Positions 12,700 through 24,728 of a stretch of 64,000 bases of DNA are shown here, piece after piece. The stretch's first letter is position 1. The number at the start of each line of letters is the position of its first letter. The position numbers and the translations under genes are program-made. The DNA is from Desmodus rotundus. Lineage: Eukaryota > Chordata > Mammalia > Chiroptera > Phyllostomidae. The stretch covers positions 6,429,342-6,493,341 of the forward strand of contig NC_071399.1 of NCBI RefSeq assembly GCF_022682495.2, written 5' to 3'. Below the pieces are notes generated by a model. It ran no database searches, was not told the DNA's origin, and worked only from the letters and a program-made list of their open reading frames with translations.

Positions 12700-13110
12700 A
12701 AAATCAAGAACTCCTAAACCTGTCCTTTTGTTCTCTGGAGACAGTGGCGATGGCTACAGAACACTTTTGCCTCTGAGGCATATTTGAGATGTGAGGCCCA
12801 TTAATAATGAGAGGGGTTTTAGGTCAGAATCACTCTGCATCATAGATGCCATTATCTGCTGATTTAGCTGGGATGGAAACTGCTGAAAAATAATCCTTTT
12901 TGTGCCCTTGTCAGTGGCTCCAGCAGAGAGTTATAGAAAATCAGCTCTCCCAGAGTCAGGTAATCATTACAAAGTGAATTTTGTTCCTGACTCAATGGAA
13001 GTAATTAGGGGGAGGTATTTGATGGGTATGCTGAGGATTATCTTAAGATAGAGTTTTCTAGTGTATAAAAACGCACCAATTGTCGCTGATCGGTGAGCCA
13101 GAAAAGGCAT
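12700..13110. promoter_or_regulatory. Candidate conserved noncoding element
   Basis: This is a repeat-free block without a useful reading frame, dense in short homeodomain-like AT motifs: 'cattaataatgag', 'gtaatcattacaaagtgaatt' and 'gaagtaattaggg'. GATA-like 'gattatcttaagata' also occurs. This texture is common in developmental enhancers of vertebrate gene deserts. Conservation cannot be measured from one sequence, so this is inference only. Confidence 0.25.
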
Positions 13111-14385
13111 CAGCGAATTACCCTTCAAAGGGAATGTAGGTGATCACTTAAAACACATTCTGCCCCTCGGAGCTTGATGTCTCCTTTTCCTGGGTTCTGG
13201 TAAGGGGCAGCGGTTCATCCCTCCTGGCCTCTCCTTGCGGGGCAGGAGCTGATTACCCAGCAGGTGGTGAAGTCCCAGCGGGGGGTGGGCAGGGGGAAGC
13301 CAGGACGGTGCCAGCTGTTCCCTGGGGAGGGACATCCTGTAAAAACACCAAGGTTGAGAACTGTCGTATGCACAGCGGTAGGTGCATTTTCCTCAGAAAT
13401 TAATGGAGCGAGCTGGGCACAAAAAAAAAATGTTTTCAAGCTACATCTTCCCTAGAGTAAGATGCAAATTCAAAGGTCTTTTGAAGCCCTGGAATGAAAG
13501 TTTAAGATAAGACTTTTTAGTTTTTGACATTGATAATATAGGCAACCCCAGCACAACGGATATTAAATTGGAATGCAGGAGGAGGGCTGGGGATGTCACT
13601 CAGGCGGGCTCACAAGCTACGGCTCCTGGAGCTTGCCAGCCCGCACGCCTCTCCTGTACAGGGAATGCACAGTAGGCTTCTTCCTCCCGTGAGCTGGGGA
13701 TGGGCACACGGATTGAATGAGGACTGGTATATTTTTTAGGGAGTGATAAATATATTTATCGAGTGGCTTTGATCCTGAGAGAAACGTCTGGAAGAGAAGT
13801 AGTAGCCGTCCTCGGAATTTCTCTGCGAGAGGTGGTGCTGGGCGAGAAAGGCGGGGAGAGCATGCATTACATTGCCTGTTCAGTGTGCGGTCATTTCCAA
13901 TTATACATCCATTTAAGAGAGGTAAGAGAGAACGATGCACTACACTTAAAAGAAGGCACGGCTCACTTTGGAGAACTATTTGTTACACTTTCTTAGAAAA
14001 CGTGCCCATAAATATTTAGAATGAGTGGGTGACAGCCACGGCAATCGTTCCTGAGGCTTCAGAAATCGCCTCTTCTCATCGCTCCGTTAAGGAGAGGAAA
14101 AGCCCAACACAGAACCCTTCTCCCCCAAGGGTGTACGTGCATACGGCCAGTTTGCTGCTGGGACTTTGGCACTCATTTCCCAAAAGAAGTGCAGTGATCA
14201 TACCAATATCTGTGTATACGGCGCCGTCTAGGAGCACACCCACTTAGTACACCTACATTAACACCTTGATCGGAACAGCTGCCCAGGCCTGTGTGTAGTT
14301 TGCTTCATTTTGCCAACCAGAGGATTGTGGGTGGCAGAAGTTAGGTAACTGGCCCAAGAGAAAACAGGAAAACTTAACTAATGTG
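13111..14385. other. Unique sequence with short decayed repeat hints
   Basis: No gene is supported. Near 13340-13360 'acaccaaggttgagaactg' resembles the end of a MER5-type DNA transposon, and 14290-14370 ('cattttgccaaccagaggattgtgggtggcagaagttaggtaactggcccaagag') resembles a minus-strand MIR core. Both are too short or diverged to annotate firmly. Several 70-107 residue frames overlap on opposite strands. Confidence 0.4.
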
Positions 14386-14415
14386 TTCATTCATTGATTC
14401 ATTCATTCATCTATC
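14384..14415. repeat. Imperfect ATTC microsatellite
   Basis: The run 'ttcattcattgattcattcattcatctat' is a short tetranucleotide repeat with one interruption. Confidence 0.85.
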
Positions 14416-14929
14416 TTCTCACTTACTCAAAGAATATTTCTCAAGTCCCCTCTGTGTCAGTCCCATCCTCCTCACCTCACTTCTGGTCCTGTGGCCCTAA
14501 GCAAGTGCCCAGGTCCTTCTGTGACCTTCTGTTCACTGCAGGTAAGAACATGAGAGGAGAGAGCAGCCTGAAAACTGGGGACTTGAGTAAGTGATCTTTG
14601 CAGACATCTCCTAGCTGCAACATTTATACTTCCATTATTTTTTTTAATATTTTCTTCTTCCCATTGAGTTACTAGCATGTAATCGTATAGGATCTGTTAC
14701 TCACTTTTGTTTATTTTGCATTGTGAAGTTCAGGAAACAGTCAATGTAAATTAGGTTAATTTTTTGATATTTTTTTCTGATAAAGTATTTGGGATACACA
14801 CACATCCATCCACCTGTCTCTCTATCTATTGAAATGCTTTGTTCCATGCCAAATATCCAAGGTCTCTCAGAATATGACCTACTGCTCCTAGATGGAGCCC
14901 TCGTTTCAAAAAGAATAGTCTGACACATG

Positions 14930-15780
14930 TAAAATATTTTTTGTCACCAAATTGCTGCCAGCAGCAACACCAAAAAATTCAGATCCAACTAATTGAAAAG
15001 CATTGCATCTGGGTGTGATTCATTGTCGCTGCTGATGTTTCCAATTACTCATAAGCATTTATACATTTGGAATCCTGTGAGTACTTGCAAGGAGGAAAAC
15101 TGGAGTCGACAATTTTGGTTTTATAAGTCTGAGTATAGGTTAAGAGGCTTTTAATAAACTAGCATATTTAAATCATTAATGGTGGAAAAATATTCTTATA
15201 CAGGAGAAATAGACTGGATTATTGTAAAAGTTGCCTTTGAACATTCCATAATAATTATAATTATATCAATTAAATGCTAGTGGCAAATATTTCAATTATC
15301 CCTAATGGGACAGAGCTTACAAACGAGCGTATTGGGAGACGGCTGGTACTTTATGTGTAGCCATTGTCTTCCAAAAGCAGCAATTATAGTTTTACTCATG
15401 AAAATCCGTCCGCAAAATGCAAATGTGCTACAAGCTTGGAGTTTATTTTAACGTAACATTATCACACCGTATTGTAATAACCTCACTATTTGCCCCCTGA
15501 AAAAGTTATAAAAGCATACGTTTAAAGACAGACACGAGTGTGGTCTTTTATTAAAATGTCATCTTTAAGTGGACTCAGAATTTCTTTTGTAACTTCACTG
15601 ACTCTCTTGGCTGCCTGAGAGATCTAGCTGTTCGATTATGCCCCTGCTGTCGAAACACACTGTTGGCTGGCAGCAGGGGCTGCTGTGGAAATCCGAACTT
15701 TCATGCCATGGATTCACATTTGCAAGCTTTAGGTATCATTGCTGGGTTGTTTTTTTTTTTAATTTTAATCATTGCTTTAA
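14930..15780. promoter_or_regulatory. Candidate conserved noncoding element
   Basis: This repeat-poor block has many ATTA/TAAT-type motifs ('ccaactaattgaaaagcattgcatctg', 'ttccaattactcataag', 'aattataattatatcaattaaatgc') and a POU octamer 'atgcaaat' near 15418. No reading frame of note is present. The composition resembles distal enhancers. Conservation across species is the missing evidence. A 10-bp inverted repeat lies near its end, at 15640-15680. Confidence 0.25.
15640..15680. other. Inverted repeat, 10-bp perfect stem
   Basis: The arms 'gcccctgctg' (15640-15649) and 'cagcaggggc' (15671-15680) are exact reverse complements around a 21-base loop. Three further inner pairs are possible if G-U wobble is allowed. 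The stem is short for a microRNA precursor, and the function is unknown. Confidence 0.7.
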
Positions 15781-16619
15781 AAAATACACTGGCCATTCCC
15801 TGTCCTTTACTTTTATGGAAGACAGAGATGTTTATTAATTTTCTTGGTAAAGAGCATGCTTCTTCTTCCACCTACTTTCTTTAAATAGATCAAGAGAGTT
15901 AAATGCAGATATCTGAAGCTCCCACCAGAGGACACGTTATCAAAACATCTGCCTTTCCATAAGCCATTCTGTTCCTTGCCATTCCTCATGTCCTTTTCTA
16001 CTTCACCAGACAAAATTGCCCAATCTAAATTTCAGCTCAAGTGTTTGATGGTTTTCACGCTGAGCTCAAACTGTTAATGTCTCCCTGAGAGAATAGAATT
16101 GAACTGGGACTTAATCTAAAATAACAAAATAGAATAAAGGTTTTACATATAAATAAGTAATGCCCTGCACATTCTTATGCTAGTTTTTTTTTTTCTTTTC
16201 TAGATGTTGCATGTAGTAGAGCGAATTGGCAAATTGCAGAGATTCGGAATTTGACCCCAAAGCAACGAACATTCTAAATAAATGAATTGCCTCACCTGCC
16301 TCCCAATTAACACATTGTTGAAGCCAAATTTAAAATTATTTTAAAAGCTCTTCCTAATATTAACATTTCATTTTGCTATTTTAAACAGTGACATTTTCAA
16401 ATATCATGTTAGGTAACAGTTAGGAAAACCTGGGAAAGTGCTAATTGGAATGGTAGGTAATCCCTCCTCCCTGGAGGAGGCGTGCAATGCTTACACCTGC
16501 AGCTCAGCTGCTGTCCCTGGGAGAGCCCGACACCTCAACTGACTGTACATCGCAAAGCAAATAACAAAGTACCTCTGGGTATCCTGGTTGGGAAACTAGA
16601 AGCAGGATATTGGAGAGAA
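15781..16619. other. Unique sequence, nothing recognised
   Basis: AT-rich sequence with only 60-66 residue frames. No RNA gene or confident repeat was seen. Confidence 0.5.
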
Positions 16620-16636
16620 ACCGTGGCCTTTGCCAG

Positions 16637-16823
16637 ACTCATAGACGGAGAGCAGGATGACAGCTAGTGGCAGGGGAGGGGCAGGTTAGGGGTGGAGGGA
16701 TGGAGCAGAAATGGAAAAAGGACTCATGGACATGGACAACAGTGTGGGCATTGCTGGAGGCAGGGGATGTAAGGGGGACAGATGGCAATGGAAAGAAACA
16801 CAATAAAGATTAAATGTAAAAAG
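16637..16823 (+). mobile_element. Bat-type L1 3' end, plus strand
   Basis: The stretch 'agacggagagcaggatgacagctagtggcaggggaggggcagg...ggtggagggatggagcagaaatggaaaaaggactcatggacatggacaacagtgtgggcattgctgg' ends with 'gatggcaatggaaagaaacacaataaagattaaatgtaaaaag'. This matches the 3' ends of L1 copies I recall from bat genomes. It ends in a short decayed A-rich tail and is 5'-truncated to about 190 bases. The same module appears on the minus strand at 33165-33500. Confidence 0.7.
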
Positions 16824-18639
16824 AGAAACGTAGAAGCCACGGTTAACAGTGATTACAGTACCAGAGCTGCCTGTCCGTAGAGTACTCCAACTTCCTTTCT
16901 CTTAAAAACCTTGGTCCTCTACCCCATTTTCATGAACGGTCTCTCCCAGTTACAAGGGCAGTTTCAGTAGGGCTCCTTTTACTGTAAGATCCTCACTGAC
17001 CCTGCTTTGTTGATATGGAAAGGTTAGTATCTTTTGACCTGTTCTCTGTGTGTATAGTTTACTTGTTATAAACAGATTTTACATGTAACAAAAAATTCAC
17101 ATTTCCAGTCGTACGTTCGGTTCCTGCAGCTACAGTGTGAGAATAGTCACTGCCCTCACTGAGCTCACAGGATGGGTGTGAGGCGGAAGGGGAGTGGAAA
17201 CGTTTCCAAAGTGCTGTGTCAGATTTTAAGCCCCAGATCACTGAATGTTTCCAACTATAGCGATCACAGTGGCCAATAACATACATATTTATGTTTTGTT
17301 AATGCCACTTTGTGATCACACGAGTAAAATTGCTACAGCTAATTTCAGTCACCCTGCAGGTCCAGCTGGGAATTTATCCCGTGATGAGATCGATCGCTGT
17401 TAACTGAATTGCGAAGAAACCTACCACATTTATTTAAAATGTTTGTTTTTTTCTCCCCCTCTCTACTATTTATACTAAATAAAAACACACATATGTTTTA
17501 CCACCTAGAAATAGCTGCTCCTGCAGCAGGTCACAAAAAGTGTGAGATTGGAAACATAAAGCTTATATTTATGTCTCTATTCATAAATAATGGAAAAATG
17601 TCTGTTTAACAAACTAGATTTAAGTGGGGCAACTTAAAATCAGCCATTAAATGGAGAAAGAGATTCATCTTTTATTGACACTTGCTATCTATGTTTATGT
17701 TAACCAAACATAAAATTCAGTGTTAATTTAAGTGTTTTGGACATTTTAATGTGAGCCATATCATTGAAATATACATAAATAAAACATTGTACTTGTGAAT
17801 TAATTGGTGATATTCTGGAACAGATGTCCACTCTTGATGAGTTATCTGTGTTATTTAAGTAGTTGATGTTTTTATTTTTTCTGCCAAAGTTAACAAATGT
17901 GTATTATAAAGAAGGAGAAGTCCCCAAGCTTAAAAGCTTATAATACATATATATTACATGTGTGTGTATATATATATATGTATGAATAACAAGGTTGGTA
18001 AGGTTGATAGATGTTAGCCTCATCATTGCAGAAATAAAAGGTGAAGGAAATAGTTATGTTTCATAACTGAGAGTGTACATTCAAAGCTAGAAATTTTTCA
18101 CATCCTAATAATTATTTGTCATGAACCCACAGGATAAAACTGACTTTTAAAAATTCTTCAGAAGTCAAATTTTAGTAGCTAGGGAAAGGATACCTACTAT
18201 AGGATAAGGCTTTAAGAATTTTGTAATTAAGAATATTATGAGAAAAAAATAACCTAAAAACAATCTATAGTTTTCCTTTCCTAGGCTTTTAAAAAAGTAA
18301 ATCATACTCTTTTTGCATAAATATCAGCAGTAATGCAATCTACCTGTAACACATTCACGCACCCCAACTACGCACCCCGTTATATAAACTTCCCACCAGT
18401 ACCATCTCGCCTCCTCAAAGGCACCACTTAGAAACAGTCTGGGCTGGTTCTCCAGGCTGTTTCCTAGAGATCTCTTCTTTAAGCTGCCATCCTCTCCACT
18501 GTGTGCGTGTCCACAGTGGGGGTGGGGTAGTATTTATATCATTTATCATTTTGCACAGACATGTTTCAATAAATGGACTCCATGAACACAAGGAAGCAAC
18601 AGGTGTGACTGTTATCTGTGACCCTTCCAAAAGTGCAGC
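16824..18639. other. Unique AT-rich sequence
   Basis: No gene is supported; only short AT-rich frames are present. It contains an AT/TG microsatellite near 17944-17985 and a small palindrome 'aagcttaaaagctt' near 17926. Confidence 0.5.
17944..17985. repeat. TA/TG dinucleotide microsatellite
   Basis: The run 'tacatatatattacatgtgtgtgtatatatatatatgtatg' is a mixed alternating purine-pyrimidine repeat. Confidence 0.85.
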
Positions 18640-18790
18640 AGCCCCGTGAAGTATGAACGATTACCCCAGTTTTCCCAGCAATGAGACCAAGGCACAGCAC
18701 AGTAATGAGCTTGAATAAAGCTACAGAACCAGAAAACGCCTCTCCGGGCAGTCTGGCTCTGGAACCCGTACTCTCTGTACCGCGTTCCCT
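18640..18790 (-). mobile_element. MIR SINE remnant, minus strand
   Basis: The plus strand follows reverse-complement MIR: 'ccccagttttcccagcaatgagaccaaggcacagcacagtaatgagcttgaataaagctacagaaccagaa', then 'cagtctggctctggaacccgtactct'. A short GC-rich stretch with several CpGs follows at about 18780-18835. It is too small to be called a CpG island. Confidence 0.7.
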
Positions 18791-18994
18791 TGGCCGCCTG
18801 CACGGAGCCCCGCCCCCGTCCCCGCCCCTCCCCGAGCTCTGGGCTTGAATCCTCCCTCCAAACCTCAGCCTCTTGATGTACAGGAAGAGAGATGCCCTCC
18901 CACGTATTTGGTATTTGGGTTCGTTCCTTCTTGCTGAAATGTCTAGAAAGCAGATCCCTAGAAGCAGTATTGGGGATCTGTCTTTCACATTGGC

Positions 18995-19190
18995 TTTTTT
19001 TTTTTTTTTTTTTAGATTTTATTTATTTTTACAGAGTGGGGAAAGGAAGGAAAAAGAGAAACATTAATGTGTTGTGGCCTCTCGAGCACCCCCTACTGGG
19101 GACCTGGCCCTCAGCACAAGCATGTTCCCTGAGTGGGACTTGAACCAGTGATCCTTTGGTTCTCAGGCTGGAGCTACACCAGCCCGGGCA
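18995..19190 (-). mobile_element. VES-type bat SINE, minus strand
   Basis: The plus strand shows a 19-T run (the complement of the poly-A tail), then 'agattttatttatttttacagagtgggg', 'agagaaacattaatgtgttgtggcctctcgagcaccccctactggggacctggcc', 'cagcacaagcatgttccctgagtgggacttgaaccagtgatcctttggttctcaggctggagctacaccagccc'. All VES segments are present in reverse orientation. The head is slightly shortened around the A box, and no clear target-site duplication is visible. The long tail suggests a fairly young copy, although the body is diverged. Confidence 0.88.
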
Positions 19191-20138
19191 GTTGAATTGA
19201 TTCTCTATTATGATGTCTGTTAGTATTGAAAAGGCATGGAGCCTACTTGCAGAGAGATGAGCATCAAAGCAACAGGGACGCATTGATGGATAATCCGTCC
19301 TCAGGAATGTCAAGCTGGTTGCCTTCCCATGAGAGGGAAAAGTTGTGATGAGTCTCTTTTTTTCAAAAGCAAGTGAGATTCTCCCTTGTACCTCTAAGCT
19401 GAAAATCATTCAGTACATTTCTTCTCCCTACTACCACTCAGTTCACTCACACAAAATGCTGTTTGCTTCAACTTCCATCCTGGAAGCAGTCTGCTCCGCA
19501 TGCAAGCATTGCTTCCACGGCGGTTCTACTCCCGTCCACTTGCTCATTTTCTTCATCCTCGTCATGGGGACCTTGAGGAAATGAGCAGCGATGGTTGCAA
19601 GTTTCAGATGCACAGGTATGGGCTGCAGATTTGCTGTGGGAAAATGTGTGATTATTTCATACAGTGAATTCCTAAATGTAAGGCATTGGTCTGTTGTTTT
19701 TTTTTTTTCCATATATTCACTGAAGATGAAGCATGAAATCGATGCTTTGTTGATGACTGAAGAAAATTCTTCTTTCATGCTCAGAGCTGAAAAAAAAAAG
19801 GACTCTGTTACATGAAAGATATTCTCACCTTTCCTTTTTTGTTACTTTTACTTTAACCACTTAGGTTCTAGAAGAGCTATTGGATATTTTGTGTCTGTAT
19901 ATTTTTACCAGCCTTTTATACATCTGGACAATTTACCATTGTTTAATTATATTCCCATCTATTGACTAACCCCCCAAAGAAGCAGATAAGAAGAAAATGT
20001 AAAAGGGGAATAGGCCACTCATAGACAATAGTTCTTCCCACAAATGATGTTCCAATGCTTGGATTATGTTATGAACAATCCACCTTTCGTACCACGAAAG
20101 CCAGGGCGTTTTGGATGCTGAAAACTATTGACACTATT
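19191..20138. other. Unique sequence, nothing recognised
   Basis: Several 74-126 residue frames overlap on both strands. None has a known motif, and the minus-strand 126-residue frame runs into the adjacent SINE. Confidence 0.5.
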
Positions 20139-20139
20139 T

Positions 20140-20164
20140 CTGTGTGTGTGTGTGTGTGTGTGTG
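20140..20164. repeat. TG dinucleotide microsatellite
   Basis: A pure run of about 12 TG units, 'ctgtgtgtgtgtgtgtgtgtgtgtg'. Confidence 0.95.
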
Positions 20165-21599
20165 CATAGTAGTGCCCTTTCCATGCAAAAAGATAAAAGT
20201 TTTACAAAAATATAAAAATACCACCGTAAGTGACTAAGTCTGAATTTCTTTTTTGAGAGTGTGGAAAGAAAAATTGTGGTTTTGTACTTAGAAGGACTCA
20301 ATATCAATGGTCAGGTTGAGACTGGACAAATATTTCCCCCGTACTTTGAAAGTGAACTGTGCAGAGCCTGTATCTTTCCTGCCAGTTAATACCACTTTTT
20401 GTAAAGTTGTTTCTGTAATTCCTGTTTTTACAGCTTCAGACTGCTGTGGCACTCAGCTACGATGAGAGGCATGATTTTACCGTTCGCTGTCGCAAATAGA
20501 ATGTTCACACTCTGATGCAAATTGAGTGAACCTGGTCAGAAAAGAAAGCAGAAACGGTCATAATCCTTCTGTGGATTAAATCTGTAGCTTTAATAAGGTA
20601 GAACTCTTTCAAACTCACCAACAAGCCTTAGAAATAATTCTCCAAGAAAGTGTTACAGAAATACATGTTAAAAATTAAAAACAGAAGATGTGGACTATCC
20701 GTTGCTGATAACCAGATACGTTGTTTTTTCAAAACAGATACTTTTTTCCAAGACGGATTTAAAGTTTAATTGTAAGCCAATTGCTTTCCTGATTATCGAT
20801 ATTTCCCTTAAATTTCCCCAGATGTTTATATTACATATATAATTTTAGTAATTTATATTTCATTTGGCTCTTCTTCCACTCAAGTCAGGAAAAATGCCCG
20901 TCGGTAAAGAGGGGATGGAGGTGCTATCCACAGAAGCCTCACCTGTTCTATTTTTCTTATTATAGAAACTCCTTCAGACTTATCCTTCAAACAGCTATCC
21001 AGGAATTGCTACATGTTAGGAGCTGTTCTTTATCAGCAAATCTCCCTCGTCCAGCCCTGAGTTCTCTTATTCTGAGTAGCCAAATCTTGTCTTGATCTTT
21101 TGTTTTGTTTGCTTTTTTTTTTTTAGTTTATTTCCTGGGCATAAAATACTTATTTAAAGCAAAATGAAAGGCTCAGAAACCTTCAAGTATTTTCAATTTA
21201 TACTCAACGAAAGGTTCATGTCTGTACATTTTTAGTTTCTTTCTTTCACGTTAGTGGGTCTGCTGTGCACCCAGGACGTGGCTGGTTATGTATCTGCCAG
21301 CCCTGGTGTGCATGTGTGTGTGCCTGAGTGTGCGCAGTGTGTCCCAGCTGGTTATACCCTGGTCACCTGATCTCACACCAGGCCTCGGCGCAGCAATACG
21401 GCCATCAAATGAAAGCACCCCAGTAAGCGGTCACATTAACCGTCATTTTGCTCGCTCACACGGGAGAGATTAAATTTACTCATTTTTCCTACAGATATTC
21501 AAATATTAAAACACGTTAAGTAAACAGAGGCAGAACAACCGCGCTGTGACACCCTCCTTGCCTAGATGCTACTGGGAACGCTGCGTGGCTAGGTGTTGG
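20165..21599. other. Unique sequence, nothing recognised
   Basis: No gene or confident repeat was seen. A short T run occurs at about 21113-21124. Confidence 0.5.
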
Positions 21600-22850
21600 G
21601 AGGAAACTTTCAGGTCTTTTTTCTTCTCATTTGCATTTGGTTTATCTAAAGTGAAATCCATTCACTTTTATTGAACTGTAATTCTAGTAATTTACAATAT
21701 TTACATGCTGTGGTGAGATTGAAATCAGTCCTTAATTCAAATTCAATCTAAATTTACTGCATAGTAATTAGGGCTTTGTAACTGACACGGGGGACCTATT
21801 GATTTAATGAAAAACTTAACCTTACAGTAAGTGTTTAATTAGTTGTTGCAGTAGATTCTGTTCTGTCCTAAATTGTGGACTTTAGAGAATCAGGTACTAA
21901 TTTAAATTACACAACTATATAAAGATCAGAACTATTTTTTTTTTGCATGGAGCCTAACAGATGAATTAATTTCTTCCTCTTTGAAAAGGGTAGGGGAAAG
22001 GGGCGGTAATGAAAGTAATTTCCTATCTTGCCTAATTTTATGTAAGGCTGTGCTAGCTATCCTGGAAATGATTACCTACCTCTGTTAAATATTGATATAA
22101 AGAGTTATGCAAATTAAAAGTCAATGAGATTTCTTCCAGGATTATTTTGTAAATGGAAAACTGAAACAATATATATACCTACTTAGAGCAGAAAGACTCG
22201 GTGCAGAAAGAAAAATAAAAGTTAACCCAAAATAAAATGAAAGGTGTTTATCTTGAGATAATTTTAATCAGCAGCCTAAAGCTTCATTTTTACCAATCAG
22301 AGGAATTTATTTTCTAGGTGAGAATTTAAAATGAAAGTTTAAATTGATCGTATTGATTTTAAATGGTAGTCACTGATGGCGTCTGTTAAAATAAACCGAA
22401 ATCAAAACAAACTGTTGCAATCGCAGTAAATATTTTTCCCTAATTTATCTTAAGAACTACAGTAAAGTATTGAAACAGAGGTACTTTTACACTGAATTTC
22501 AACCTGTCTTTAATCTGTCAGGTCTATAACTCATTCCTCTTAGTACACATTTGTGTTCTCGAAGCTGGAAATAGTAACGTTTCTATATAAAACTAAGATT
22601 AATGCCAAAGGAAAGAAGATTTCTGCTAGCACATTATTCATTCCTTGTCTAGAATATATTAGATAACTAAAGGAATAGTAAAAGATTTTTTCAATCTCAG
22701 AATATTTAGTAGCAAAAAACCAAATAAAATATTTTTCAAGTGAAAACTTTATGTGAATGTATATTTTCAACTGTAAAGTAACTATTAAAAACATTCTAGG
22801 TAGAAAACATGAATAACATTATCAATATATGAAACTGGAATGCATTAATA
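21600..22850. promoter_or_regulatory. Candidate conserved noncoding block
   Basis: This long stretch is free of repeats and mostly free of coding potential. It has repeated homeodomain cores ('gcatagtaattagggc', 'gtgtttaattagttgttgcagtag', 'actaatttaaattacac', 'gcattaataatgataccattaattcattaatgc') and runs of AT-rich text interrupted by specific G/C-rich words. It resembles the extended conserved elements of gene deserts around developmental transcription-factor genes. There is no direct evidence of conservation in this single sequence. Confidence 0.3.
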
Positions 22851-24275
22851 ATGATACCATTAATTCATTAATGCTACATTGATGCCTAATACAGTGAGTG
22901 AACCAAGGAGTTCAATGAAATGCTTGATCCACATGGAGTTAGTTTTCAAACATGTAAGCTATAACTGTTAATTAGGTAATATGAAGTAAACTCTAGTATA
23001 TGCCCCCAAATTATTGGAACACCTGTTTCAAATGAACCAATTCTTACCAATTTTAAAATGTTTAATTCAAAGATATTTGAGACGATTTTACATAAAGCTC
23101 TGAGTGGAGAATTTTATTATAAATCTTAAAGCTAACCTGGATAGAAAAATTATAAGTTCCTTCAAAAGCTTGGAAAAATTGCAGTATGTTTGTATTTATG
23201 TCTACGACTTTATTTTGTGAACACACTTTGCAACACTATCTGTCTTTTCTTGACGGTATACCAGATTCAGACTTCATCACCTTGACAAAACACCAGATTA
23301 AGACCTCATTCACTCAACACACCTCAGCGTGGAAGCCGTACACACCGGGCACGGAGAGTAGGAAACCACCCATTCCTCTCCTGTTAGCGCTCCCCCCATG
23401 AGCAGCACACACCGTGCTGTACTGCCCGTGGCCCTGGCTGCCAGCACAGCTGAAATCTGGAGGCTTGCCGCTCCCACATTGTCAGCTTAAATACCCAGGA
23501 AGGACTCAAACTGGGAATGAGACAAAGTACCACTGCATGTCGATCCACTTCACTGGCCCCTCCAATTAGCTGTGAAGAATATGGCTCATTTAGAAGTGCA
23601 TATGATAATACTGAAGCATAACTGAAAATTAGATATATAAAAAAGGAGGTCATTAGCTCACTTGTGTCTTATCTGCAGCTAAATGAATCACAGATAAAAT
23701 CAAATAGGAGAAGTTAAGTCTTCTGAAGCTTTTGAGCCCTTTCTCATGTACTTACATTAGATGGATCTCCATAAAGGAAGTTTATAGCTCTGCTATTTAC
23801 AACACCACGGTTAATGTTGTGTTGCAGTTTTCATTACCAACCTCTATTTTCAAAGGTGCATAGCTTTAACATAAAAATTTGTTCTGGGTTAAAAAGAAAA
23901 ACAGTGTAGCAGATTACAACCAGAAAATAAACCTAAAGACAGTATCTATGCAATTTTCCAAGTAGTATAATGCACAATTACATTGGCATTTAATATGTGT
24001 TAATGAAGTCCTATAGTTTAAAAATATAATCTCCTAGTAGAAAATTAAAATGTAATTTATCTAAAATATAGTCCCTGGAGTTATTTTGTTTGTGAGCAAA
24101 AAATTTAAATGGGACTCATTATTGACTGAATTTAGCAAGATAAGGGAAATAATAAAGTTGGCAATTGTTTAAAATCCTAATTATAAATTACGTTCATTTT
24201 CATGACTTATGCACCGATCGTGAAAGCGTGATGAGGATATAAAGGTGTGTAATATGCTGTTGCTGTTGTAGTGTT
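22851..24275. other. Unique AT-rich sequence, nothing recognised
   Basis: There are short frames only, with no repeat or RNA recognised. Confidence 0.5.
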
Positions 24276-24448
24276 TTGTTACCAGCTAGGGAGTGTTCCT
24301 GTTCTCAGTCAGGAGATACAGGAGCCCGAGCAGAGCTGCGACTCCACTCCAGTGCACACACACGGTCAGGTCGGCCGATAGATTGGCAGGGGCTGTCATT
24401 TGTTTGTTTGACTCTCTATTGTCTGATGGTTAACACTGGCATTGTTAG

Positions 24449-24536
24449 GAGCATGCCTGACAACCATAACCTGAAACACCTTGATATCTACGATCTCCCA
24501 ACAAAACTGCAGCATCTGAGGCACAGGCGCCAGAAG
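24449..24536 (+). CDS. Candidate 88-bp coding exon, unrecognised protein
   Basis: This is the only convincing exon-like segment in the window. The upstream 50 bases are pyrimidine-leaning ('ttgtttgtttgactctctattgtctg'), include a branch-point-like 'gttaac', and end in 'cattgttag' just before 24449. The segment ends 'cagaag' and is followed at 24537 by 'gtgaga', a strong donor. Between them the frame is open: one base completes a split codon, then 29 codons run exactly to the donor. The peptide is hydrophilic and begins SMPDNHNLKHLDIYDLPTKL, followed by a basic tail with HRRQK at its end. An ATG at 24453 with A at -3 could also make this a first coding exon of 28 residues. The frame stays open into the flanks (24276-24728), which weakens the case slightly. 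I do not recognise the protein, and no partner exon was found in the window. Confidence 0.35.
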
Positions 24537-24728
24537 GTGAGATCTGGGAGACCTCTCTCGACATCCATTTACCCCAGTGAATGCCAGACCCATTACATCC
24601 CAGCCCCTATAAGACCTCGAAGGGCATCAGAGGAAGGGAAATGCGGTGTTTGGGCTTTGACAAACAGCCCTTCCTGGCAGGACCTGCCTGTGGGTCCAAC
24701 ATGGACATCAAAAAATGCCCTGGTCTGA

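Noticed and set aside
18780..18835. CpG island or promoter
   Set aside because: The GC-rich stretch is only about 55 bases, adjoins a MIR remnant, and has no TATA box, initiator or downstream exon.
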